Of a DNA stretch of 8,386 bases, positions 1-6,474 are shown piece after piece. The position numbers and the translations under genes were made by a program. Source of the stretch: Umezawaea sp039922235 (GTDB lineage: Bacteria > Actinomycetota > Actinomycetes > Mycobacteriales > Pseudonocardiaceae). The number at the start of each line of letters is the position of its first letter. Position 1 is the first letter of the stretch. The DNA is taken from positions 1 through 8,386 of the forward strand of contig JBDSAJ010001072.1 in NCBI GenBank assembly GCA_039922235.1, written 5' to 3'. The notes beneath the pieces were generated by a model. The model saw nothing but the letters and a program-made list of their open reading frames with translations, made no database searches and had not been told where the DNA came from.

Positions 1-742
1 CGAGCGCGATGCCGACGGCGTTCTGGCCTGCCTGGACCGCGGAGGTGACGTCGATGCCGTCGTAGAAGCTGACCTTGTCGTACTTGCTCATCCCGGAGCC
101 GAGCACGATGTTGCCTGCCGGTTTGCCGTTGACGGACGCCGCGTACGCGCCGATACCCGAGACGTAGAGGGTCGCGTTGGCGATCGGCTTGGCAACGGAG
201 AAGTTCGTGCGCAGCAGGGGAAGTCCGAGCAACGCGCCGCCGGGTGCGGGTTCTCCTCGATTCGCCACCCAGTCCTTCTGGGAGATCCAGGCCGCTCCGT
301 TCCAATCCTGATCGAGCAGCATCCCGGTACCGAATCGGAAGTCCGGGCTCCAGCCGTTCCACTGACCGGCGGCGTCCCTCACCCGCACGCGCCAGGTGTA
401 GCGGTGCTTCGCAGCCAACGGCGGCCCGCCGTAGGGCATGGCGGCGACACCACTCGCCTCGGTGCGGTTGGTCCAGATCGGCTCGGCGGTCCGTTCCGCA
501 TCACGCACCTCGACCTCGGCCGCCGAGACGGCGGTGCCAGGCAGGCTGGACGTCGCGCTCCACGCGAGCTCAGGTTTGGGGTTGTCGACCGCGAGCGGGG
601 CGTTCAGCCCCTGGGTGGTGCCCCGGACCACCACGAGTGACGATCCGGGTTCGGGAAGGGGAGCCGCCCCCGACGGCATCGCCGTCATGGCGACAAGTAG
701 TGCGGTTGCTGCGAACGTGCTCGTGCGACGTGGCCATCTCAC
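1..742 (-). CDS. GH78 alpha-L-rhamnosidase, N-terminal part (truncated by window edge)
   Basis: Secreted glycosidase expected to release terminal alpha-L-rhamnose from pectic or other plant glycans. The visible 247 residues begin with a Sec-type signal peptide (Arg-rich start, hydrophobic stretch about residues 10-22, Ala-rich cleavage region near 26-28). Next comes an Ig/Fn3-like domain (about 36-140) with the GLNAPLAVDNPKPELAW opening and a YTWRVRVRD strand, typical of the front of bacterial Rha78 enzymes. Then a Bac_rhamnosid_N-like beta-sandwich follows (about 145-247, with the YVSGIGAYAASVNG segment). The catalytic (alpha/alpha)6 barrel lies beyond base 1, so active-site residues cannot be judged. 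I chose the GTG at 740-742 because GGGAG (751-755) sits 8 nt upstream; an in-frame GTG at 749-751 would overlap that site. The gene lies 77 bp after the fucosidase gene, with a LacI-type operator in the gap. Family assignment is firm; substrate is inferred. Confidence 0.88.
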   Translation of the reverse strand, partial: MRWPRRTSTFAATALLVAMTAMPSGAAPLPEPGSSLVVVRGTTQGLNAPLAVDNPKPELAWSATSSLPGTAVSAAEVEVRDAERTAEPIWTNRTEASGVAAMPYGGPPLAAKHRYTWRVRVRDAAGQWNGWSPDFRFGTGMLLDQDWNGAAWISQKDWVANRGEPAPGGALLGLPLLRTNFSVAKPIANATLYVSGIGAYAASVNGKPAGNIVLGSGMSKYDKVSFYDGIDVTSAVQAGQNAVGIAL

Positions 743-759
743 TGGCCTCACTCCCATCG

Positions 760-773
760 TTGAAACGTTTCAA
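760..773. promoter_or_regulatory. LacI-family-type operator palindrome upstream of the GH78 rhamnosidase gene
   Basis: TTGAAACGTTTCAA is a perfect 14-bp palindrome with a central CG, the usual form of LacI/GalR-family operators. It ends 18 nt before the GTG start at 742 and borders the ribosome-binding site. Its 12-bp core is identical to the palindrome at 4883-4900. A weak -10-like GAGAAT sits just upstream on the minus strand (773-778), so a bound repressor could cover the transcription start or block read-through from the fucosidase gene. The regulator is not in the window. Confidence 0.72.
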
Positions 774-819
774 TTCTCCGCGTGGAGACTGGCCGACAAC
801 TCCGTCGCGAACACTGGGA

Positions 820-2571
820 CTACGTGACGACGATGTGGTCGATGTTGGCCAGATCCTGACCGGTGGACTCGAACCGGATCGTGTTGCCGGAACCCGCGTT
901 CAACGGCACCGTCACCGTCACCGTCTGCCAGGTGGACCACGAACCGGTTGCCGGAGTCGTGATGTCCTGACCGGCACCGTTGACCACCAACCGGCCGGTG
1001 CGGCCGCTCCCGCTGCCGTTGGCGAATCGGACCGTCAACGCCCTGCTGCCCCCGGCGCCACCGTCGACGTTGGTCAACTGCAACGATCCGCCACTGGCCG
1101 GGAAGTTGACGAACCCCGCCCCGGTGAACCCCGCGTTGTTCGACTCGACACTCGCACCACCACCCAGCACGGCTTGCTCGGCCTGGTACGTGGTGCCTGA
1201 CGGGGTGCCCGTCGTGGGCTCGCCGACGACGTCCACCACGACCACGGACACGTCCGCGTTGGGCGTCGACGCGGGCAGGGTGACGGTGATGCCACTGCTG
1301 CTCCTGGTGAAGGGCAGCGAGGTTCCGGGGTTGTCGAGCAGGTAGACCCGGTTGATGGTGTTGGTCAGCGACCCGATCACCAGCTGACGGTTGGAGGGCC
1401 AGGTGAACACGTGGGCGAACAGCTTGCCGGACTTCTTGGTGCAGCAACCCCAGGACGGCTCGGCCGTGAACGGGCTGCCGGTGGTGCCGTGGACGCTGTC
1501 GCCGTAGGTGCTCATCCAGGCGCCTACGCCGGTCAGCGCGTTGACCGACCCGGCGGTCACCGCACCGTCGCCGCGCGGGCCGATGTTGAGCAGGTAGTTG
1601 CCGTCCCTGGAGACCACCCTCACCAGTTCCCGTACCAACGTCCGGACCGACTTGTACTGGTTCTCCTTGCGGGAGTCGTAGCCCCACGCGCCGTTCAGCG
1701 TCTGGCAGGTCTCCCAAGGCCGGGGCAGCGGTCCGGCCGGAACGGTCTGCTCCGGGCAGAGGTAGTCACCCAGCCCCGCGTTCCGCTTGACCCGCTCGTT
1801 GATGACGAGGCCGGGCTTGAGGCTGACGCAGAAGTCGTACAGGTCGCGGCCGTCGGCGGTGTTCCACCAGTCGGTCAGGGTCTGCGGGTTCCGCTCGGGG
1901 AACCAGTCCCCGTCGAACCACAGCAGCGCCGGGTCGTAGCGGGTCACCAACTCCCGCAGTTGCTCCTTCATGTCCCTGATGTAATTGGCGCGCGCCGTCA
2001 TCGACGCCATCGTGGTCAAGCCGCCGCTGCGGACGGTCTGGGACGGGTGGTTCCAGTCGAGGATCGAGTAGTACAGCGAGAAGACGATGCCCTGCCGGTC
2101 GCATTCGGCCTTCAGTTCCGCGAGCAGGTCACGTCGGAACCCGGTGTAGGACGGCAGGGTGTACAGGTGCCTGCCCGTGGTGTCGGTGAAGCCGGCCACC
2201 TTGGAGTCCCACATCGCGAACCCCTCGTGGTGCTTCGCGGTGATCACCAGGTACTTCATCCCTGCGCTCTTCGCCACACCGACGATGCTCGCCGCGTTGA
2301 AGCCCGCCGGGTTGAACCTGGCCGAGACCTGGGTCTGGTAGTCGACCTTCGACCATCCCTCCCTGTGGAAGGCCCACTCGCCGAGGCCGCGGTACGAGTA
2401 CGACCCGAAGTGGATGAACATGCCGAACCTGGCCGCGTACCACCACTGCATCTTCGCCGGGACGGTGTACGCGGACGCAGACATGGCGGGCAAGGTGAAC
2501 GGCAGGGTGACTGCGGCCGCGCCCACAGCACCCGCTTTGAGCAACTGACGGCGGTTGAGATGGATTGACAT
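820..2571 (-). CDS. GH29 alpha-L-fucosidase, Tat-exported, with C-terminal CBM6/35-like module
   Basis: Predicted retaining alpha-L-fucosidase (583 aa) that removes L-fucose from oligo- or polysaccharides outside the cell. The N-terminus MSIHLNRRQLLKAG is a twin-arginine signal followed by a hydrophobic stretch and an Ala-rich end near residue 35. The GH29 barrel spans about 38-350: WWYAARFGMFIHFG (43-56), AKHHEGFAMW (112-121) and LLWFDGDW, whose D220 is the expected nucleophile. WETC (286-289) and DGNYLLNIGPRGDG (323-336) are further family blocks. The acid/base cannot be fixed by eye; E274 and E287 are candidates. A beta-sandwich follows (about 350-450), then a short Gly/Thr/Pro linker and a lectin-like module (about 461-583, opening YQAEQA) of the CBM6/CBM35 type. 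The start at 2571 is preferred over an in-frame ATG at 2607 because GAGGAG (2578-2583) precedes it by 6 nt and the Tat signal then sits at the terminus. It lies 165 bp after the GH78-like gene and is probably co-transcribed. Confidence 0.92.
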   Translation of the reverse strand: MSIHLNRRQLLKAGAVGAAAVTLPFTLPAMSASAYTVPAKMQWWYAARFGMFIHFGSYSYRGLGEWAFHREGWSKVDYQTQVSARFNPAGFNAASIVGVAKSAGMKYLVITAKHHEGFAMWDSKVAGFTDTTGRHLYTLPSYTGFRRDLLAELKAECDRQGIVFSLYYSILDWNHPSQTVRSGGLTTMASMTARANYIRDMKEQLRELVTRYDPALLWFDGDWFPERNPQTLTDWWNTADGRDLYDFCVSLKPGLVINERVKRNAGLGDYLCPEQTVPAGPLPRPWETCQTLNGAWGYDSRKENQYKSVRTLVRELVRVVSRDGNYLLNIGPRGDGAVTAGSVNALTGVGAWMSTYGDSVHGTTGSPFTAEPSWGCCTKKSGKLFAHVFTWPSNRQLVIGSLTNTINRVYLLDNPGTSLPFTRSSSGITVTLPASTPNADVSVVVVDVVGEPTTGTPSGTTYQAEQAVLGGGASVESNNAGFTGAGFVNFPASGGSLQLTNVDGGAGGSRALTVRFANGSGSGRTGRLVVNGAGQDITTPATGSWSTWQTVTVTVPLNAGSGNTIRFESTGQDLANIDHIVVT

Positions 2572-2709
2572 GCTTCGCTCCTCATGGGTCGTCTGCGCGG
2601 CCGACACGGCGGGAGCCAGACCGGTGCCCCGGCGCGAGTCTTACCCGCACGCTGGGGCAAAGCCGGTCGTGGCAACCCTTTCCGCGGTTGTGCTACTTCA
2701 TGATCGCTT

Positions 2710-2730
2710 GGTCCGGGTTTGGCCGGAGCC
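2710..2730 (-). terminator. Possible hairpin after the GH78-like gene
   Basis: Six bases after the stop codon at 2737, the minus strand can form GG(c)TCCGG / CCGGACC: a 7-bp stem with one bulged base and a 6-nt loop. There is no T-tract, as is common in GC-rich actinobacterial hairpins. It could be a weak terminator or an mRNA-stabilising hairpin between the GH78-like and fucosidase genes. No other gene or convincing promoter is visible in the 165-bp gap at 2572-2736. Confidence 0.35.
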
Positions 2731-2736
2731 ACCGAC

Positions 2737-4818
2737 TCAACTGCCGCTGGCGGCCACGCGGTAGGTGCCCGCGGCGCCAACGGACAGGTGGACATAGGAC
2801 CCGTCGCCGCGTGCGGCGGTGACCCCGGCGCCCGCGGTGAACGTCCCGTGGTCCCAGACCTTCGTTCCGTTCACGGTGATCGTCGTGTTCGGGCCGGAGG
2901 CCGGGACGGCGATGGTGCCGCTGGTCCCGTTCGGGGCGGTGACCTCCAAGTCGAACCCGCCACCACTCGGGCGGCCCCACTTGACCGCCAGCGGCCCACG
3001 CGGGGTGGGCACCTGTCCTACGGTCCAGCTCAGCGATCCGGGCTGCGGCTGGACGATCCAGGTGTCGTACCCGGCGCGGACCGGCCGGGCGCCGAGCACG
3101 CGGGCGGACAGCTCCGAGGTGGGGGCGGACGCCCAGCCGTGCGCCAAGCTCGTGCTGCCCTTCGGGATGGAGCCGTCGGGGTTCAGGTTCTCCCACAGGG
3201 CGCCGGTGTAGTTCGGGCCAGGCCGCACCATCTGACCCCAGACGTCGTTGAGCAACTGCATCGCGCCGGTGGTGTCACCGGTGACCAACCGGGCGCGCAG
3301 CTCGAAGCCGGAGACGAACGGGCTGACCAGCTTGGAGTAGCCGGTGTCGGTGGAGAAGGGCTGAGGGCCGTGGGCGCCCCACAACGTGGACTTCAGCTTG
3401 GCCAGGATGCCGGGGACGGCGCTGGTCGGCGCGACGCCGAACAGGACCGCGGCGGCGTTGGCGTCCTGGGCGACGGTGCCGCGCTTCTTGTCGCTGAGGT
3501 CGTAGACACCGGTGCGGGAGTTGAAGAGGTTCGTGTTGATCGCGGTGCGCAGGGTCGCCGCCCTGTTCGCGTACTGCGTCGCGAGGTCGGCCTGGCCCGT
3601 CTCCCGCGCCAGGTAGGCGGCCTCGGTCAGGTTCAGGTAGTACAGCATGTTGTACATGCTCACCGCGCCGGTCTTGTTGCCGTCGTACCAGTCCCAGTCC
3701 ATGCCGTCGCTGGTGTCGGTGACCAGCAGTCCCTGCGAGTTGAGCCGGGAGGCGTTCCAGCCGAGCTGCCGCTGCACGATCGGGAACTGCTGCCGGGCGA
3801 AGTCGAGGTCGCCGGTGGCGCGGTAGTAGTCGGCCAGGTCGGGGGTGAAGTACAGGGAGTAGCTCGTCGAGTAGCACGCGGTCGTGCCCTGGATGGGCGG
3901 GCCGGTGTGCACCGGTGTCTGCGGCGCCAGGCACCCGGTGACGAAGCCGCTGCTGAGCTGGTGGCTGCCGAGCAGCCGGAGGGACTGCTTGAGGTACTCG
4001 TTGCCGTTGGCGCCCAGGCTGACGTAGTTCGTCGGGCCCTCCAGGTAGATGTCGCCGATCCAGACGTTGCGGTCCCGCTTGGCCCCGTCCAGGATCAGCG
4101 GCAGCTGGCTGACGCCCGCCGTCGCGGGGGGCAGCATGCTGAGCTGGTTGGTGTAGGCGCCCGCGTACCAGATCTTGTTCAGCTCGTCGGAGCTGGACAT
4201 GAAGTACCCCTGGTACTCGTTCGGCGTCGCGCGGTAGGCGCTGAACCGGATGCCGACCGCGCTGAGCGTGACGGAGCCGGGTGAGGTCAGCGTGATCTCC
4301 TGGAACCGCTGGCCGCCCTGGATCAGGCGGTGGGTGATCGTCCCGGCCCCGCTGATGGTGTAGCTGTTGGCCCTGGACTTGTCGCCCGCGTTGAAAGCGC
4401 CCCCGCCGTCACCCTTGGCGCTCATGAACTGCTTGCCCTCGCTGTAGGCGGCGCGCAGCACCGGGCTGCCGCTCCGCGCGGTCACGGTGAAGTAGGGGAA
4501 CCCGCCGACGTCCTTGCCGTAGTCCAGGAGGATCACGGGTGCGGGCCCGCCGGAGGTCATGGTCAGCGTGGCGGTGCCGCTGCCACCTGAGACCAGCGCT
4601 GCCGCGTTGGTGACGTTGCCCGCCGTTCGTGCCACGGCGACCGGGGTCACGTTCGGCGTGGCCGGTCCCAGGACGTACTGCTGCCAGTTGGGGTTCGCCG
4701 GCCAGGGCGCGGGGTCCGCGGCGGCGGGCTGGCCGCCGCTCACCATCGCCGCGACCAGCGCCACCACGACGAGTGTGGCGAGCCTCGCGCTCCGCTGGTG
4801 ACTCCTTTGTCTGCTCAT
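2737..4818 (-). CDS. GH78-like secreted alpha-L-rhamnosidase-family protein
   Basis: A 693-aa exported protein with a six-hairpin (alpha/alpha)6 core, probably acting on rhamnose-containing plant glycans. Residues 1-34 are a Sec signal (Arg/Ser-rich start, hydrophobic 13-26, PAAADPA cleavage region). An N-terminal beta-sandwich spans about 50-205. The barrel (about 208-575) contains LDGAKRDRNVWIGD (243-256), the counterpart of the GH78 motif that normally reads DCPxRxERxGWxGD. It also contains TGALWE (538-543), matching the conserved block that carries the general-base Glu (here E543), and SLAHGW (557-562). A Bac_rhamnosid_C-like beta domain ends the protein (about 580-693). The canonical general-acid Glu is absent from the first motif, so this is a divergent branch resembling fungal GH78-like proteins; another cleavage mechanism, such as a PL27-type rhamnose-glucuronate lyase, cannot be excluded. 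The ATG at 4818 follows GGAGG (4826-4830) by 7 nt; an in-frame ATG at 4908 would place the operators inside the gene. Fold is firm, reaction less so. Confidence 0.85.
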   Translation of the reverse strand: MSRQRSHQRSARLATLVVVALVAAMVSGGQPAAADPAPWPANPNWQQYVLGPATPNVTPVAVARTAGNVTNAAALVSGGSGTATLTMTSGGPAPVILLDYGKDVGGFPYFTVTARSGSPVLRAAYSEGKQFMSAKGDGGGAFNAGDKSRANSYTISGAGTITHRLIQGGQRFQEITLTSPGSVTLSAVGIRFSAYRATPNEYQGYFMSSSDELNKIWYAGAYTNQLSMLPPATAGVSQLPLILDGAKRDRNVWIGDIYLEGPTNYVSLGANGNEYLKQSLRLLGSHQLSSGFVTGCLAPQTPVHTGPPIQGTTACYSTSYSLYFTPDLADYYRATGDLDFARQQFPIVQRQLGWNASRLNSQGLLVTDTSDGMDWDWYDGNKTGAVSMYNMLYYLNLTEAAYLARETGQADLATQYANRAATLRTAINTNLFNSRTGVYDLSDKKRGTVAQDANAAAVLFGVAPTSAVPGILAKLKSTLWGAHGPQPFSTDTGYSKLVSPFVSGFELRARLVTGDTTGAMQLLNDVWGQMVRPGPNYTGALWENLNPDGSIPKGSTSLAHGWASAPTSELSARVLGARPVRAGYDTWIVQPQPGSLSWTVGQVPTPRGPLAVKWGRPSGGGFDLEVTAPNGTSGTIAVPASGPNTTITVNGTKVWDHGTFTAGAGVTAARGDGSYVHLSVGAAGTYRVAASGS

Positions 4819-4862
4819 TGTCGGTCCTCCGGTGGTGGGTGTCTCCGGACAGCGGCTGGACT

Positions 4863-4876
4863 GGAAAGCGCTTACC
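4863..4876. promoter_or_regulatory. Second LacI-family-type operator candidate
   Basis: GGAAAGCGCTTACC is palindromic except for one base pair, with a perfect AAGCGCTT centre. It lies 6 bp downstream (in transcription direction) of the 18-bp palindrome at 4883-4900 and about 45 nt before the ATG at 4818. The centre differs from its neighbour (GCGC rather than ACGT), so a different LacI-family repressor may read it, or the same one with lower affinity. Confidence 0.55.
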
Positions 4877-4879
4877 GGA

Positions 4880-4885
4880 AATCTA
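4880..4885 (-). promoter_or_regulatory. Possible -10 box of the GH78-like gene
   Basis: On the minus strand TAGATT fits the TANNNT form of an actinobacterial -10 element. It overlaps the edge of the 18-bp palindrome and is followed by the second operator candidate where transcription would begin. No clear -35 is visible. This placement would let either operator block initiation. Confidence 0.3.
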
Positions 4886-4900
4886 TGAAACGTTTCATAG
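4883..4900. promoter_or_regulatory. LacI-family-type operator, perfect 18-bp palindrome
   Basis: CTATGAAACGTTTCATAG reads identically on both strands across all 18 bp and has the central CG of LacI/GalR-family operators. It lies 65 bp upstream of the GH78-like start at 4818, between the terminator-like repeat of the GH43 gene and the second operator candidate. Its TGAAACGTTTCA core recurs exactly at 761-772 in front of the other rhamnosidase gene. The likely effector is a sugar released from the substrate, but the sequence does not say which. Confidence 0.8.
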
Positions 4901-4907
4901 GCAGGCA

Positions 4908-4956
4908 CGGGTCCTGGCGGCCCATGCGGCGAAGACGGACGTGCCGCCAGGACCCG
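4908..4956 (-). terminator. Long perfect inverted repeat after the GH43 gene
   Basis: Two perfectly complementary 14-base arms (4908-4921 and 4943-4956) flank a 21-nt loop, starting 12 nt past the GH43 stop codon. The GC-rich stem is very stable and lacks a T-tract, as often seen in high-GC actinobacteria. It sits immediately before the operator cluster of the next gene, so it most likely ends the esterase/lyase/GH43 transcription unit and insulates the GH78-like promoter. Confidence 0.7.
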
Positions 4957-4968
4957 ATCCGGCGAAGG

Positions 4969-6474
4969 TCAGCCGGTGCGCACCAGGCTGAAGTCGTCGA
5001 CGTTCACCCAGTTTCCCGCGTTCGCGTCGGAGAACACGCCGACCTGGATCGTCCCGTTGGTCACGGTGATGCCGGAGATGGTGACGTTCGTCCAGTTGCC
5101 CATCGATTGGCTGATCGAACGATTCATTTCGTTCGCGCCGAAGTTCTTGGCGAAGATGGTCGCCTTCTTCTGCCCGCCGCTGCTCTTGACCCAGGCTGAC
5201 AGCGTGTAGGTGCCGTTCGGCAGTGAGATGTCCTGGAACCTGGTGGCGTTGTACGCGGAGGACGAGCTCTGCGCGATCGACCAGCGTCCGGTGTGCCCGC
5301 CGAGCTTGTTGCTGTTCGCGTTGCCGCCGCTGTTGGTCCACCCGGCGAGGTTGTTCTGGGCGACCCGGTCGGCCTCGGCGCTCGGGTTCAGGACGAAGTT
5401 GTTGCCGCTGCCGACGGACCACGTCCCCGCGGCGGCGTCGACGTTCCACTGGCTCACCGAGCGGAAGACGGGTGTCGTTCCGTTGAACGTGACCGGCACC
5501 CACTGGTTGTAACCGATGCCGTTGCCCGCGAAGTCGCTCCAGCGATCGCCGCCGAACATGACGAACGACCCCGCCGAACCGGTCACCGTGAACGCCAGCC
5601 CCGTCTGCGTCACGTGCGAGAAGTCGGCATCCGTGCCCTGCAACACGAACTCCGCGGAGTACGGGCCCATGATGTTCTTGGCCGTGATGCAGTACGTGTG
5701 CGAGGAGTTCCAGCCGTGCAGGTCGGAGGAGCAGAAGTAGTAGGTCCCGTTCTGCTTGAACATGATGTTGCCCTCACGCCCGCCCGCGGAGCTGTTGTAC
5801 ACGTTCCTGGCGGCTTCGACATGAAGGGAGTCCGACGCGCGGAACGGGGAGACGTACAGGTGGGACCGGCCGCTCGAGTTGCTGTAGACCAGATACGCCT
5901 TCCCGTCATCGTCGGTGAAGACCGACTGGTCACCGGACTTGCCGGTGGAGACGTTGTCGATTGTCGCTTGAGTACCCGCGTAGGTGAAGTGGCCGTTCGG
6001 CGTGCTGCTCGTGCCGAACGCCAGCCCGCCGTTGCCCTGGGTAACCAGCACGTATTTGCCCGTGTTGGGGTTGCGCGAAACCCCCACCCGGCCGACCCAG
6101 CCGCCAACTGAGTCCGAAGGAGTCATCGCGTTGCCCTCGAACTTCCAGTTCGCCAGATCGGTGGACGAGTAGATCGTGATCGCGCTGAAGCCGACGTTGC
6201 CGTTCTTTCCGCCCGCCGGGTTGTTGTAGTAGCTGACCGCTCCGCTGTACTTCACGCCGTACCAGTAGTACGTGTTGCCGACCTTCAGCACCCCGCCGCC
6301 CTGGGAGTAGATCGGGTTCCCGGCGGTGTCCTTCCAGAACACGTCGTTCTGGATCGTGGCGCCCGCGGCGGCTTGCGGCGCCGCGGCAGCTGCGGACGTG
6401 CCGACCGGTGTCAGCGCGACCGCGAGGGGGAGCAGCGCCGAGACGATTGTCAGTCTGGAAATTTTCCTCAGCAT
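4969..6474 (-). CDS. GH43-type secreted glycosidase with C-terminal carbohydrate-binding module
   Basis: A 501-aa exported five-bladed beta-propeller hydrolase, probably an exo-acting arabinan- or galactan-side-chain enzyme. Residues 1-32 are a Sec signal peptide. The propeller (about 40-350) opens with NDVFWKDTAGNPIYSQGGG (43-61) and TYYWYG (68-73), resembling GH43 subfamily 24-like proteins (exo-beta-1,3-galactanases). FTDDDGKAYLVYS (186-198) is a typical propeller blade, with D182 just before it as the probable pKa-modulating Asp. GREGNIMFKQNGTYYF (232-247) contains E234, the probable general acid. SFVMFGGDRW (303-312) is another subfamily-24-like block. Residues about 358-500 form a CBM4/9-like beta-sandwich ending NVDDFSLVR. 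Position 58 is Gln where most GH43 enzymes have a catalytic Asp. The start has AAGGA 6 nt upstream and lies inside the open reading frame that continues from the pectate lyase gene. Exact substrate is uncertain. Confidence 0.86.
   Translation of the reverse strand: MLRKISRLTIVSALLPLAVALTPVGTSAAAAAPQAAAGATIQNDVFWKDTAGNPIYSQGGGVLKVGNTYYWYGVKYSGAVSYYNNPAGGKNGNVGFSAITIYSSTDLANWKFEGNAMTPSDSVGGWVGRVGVSRNPNTGKYVLVTQGNGGLAFGTSSTPNGHFTYAGTQATIDNVSTGKSGDQSVFTDDDGKAYLVYSNSSGRSHLYVSPFRASDSLHVEAARNVYNSSAGGREGNIMFKQNGTYYFCSSDLHGWNSSHTYCITAKNIMGPYSAEFVLQGTDADFSHVTQTGLAFTVTGSAGSFVMFGGDRWSDFAGNGIGYNQWVPVTFNGTTPVFRSVSQWNVDAAAGTWSVGSGNNFVLNPSAEADRVAQNNLAGWTNSGGNANSNKLGGHTGRWSIAQSSSSAYNATRFQDISLPNGTYTLSAWVKSSGGQKKATIFAKNFGANEMNRSISQSMGNWTNVTISGITVTNGTIQVGVFSDANAGNWVNVDDFSLVRTG

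Noticed and set aside
775..788. TCTCC/GGAGA hairpin after the fucosidase stop
   Set aside because: A five-pair stem is too weak to call a terminator, and the next gene starts close by under an operator.
1411..2568. Long plus-strand open frames such as 1411-2568, 2719-4284, 5293-6111 and 6326-7246
   Set aside because: They lie antisense to genes with clear family motifs, are Arg/Gly/Val-rich without recognisable domains, and result from GC-biased codon positions on the other strand.
2673..2690. CAACC/GGTTG inverted repeat upstream of the fucosidase gene
   Set aside because: Only five base pairs with an eight-base loop and no repeated copy elsewhere; too weak for an operator or terminator.
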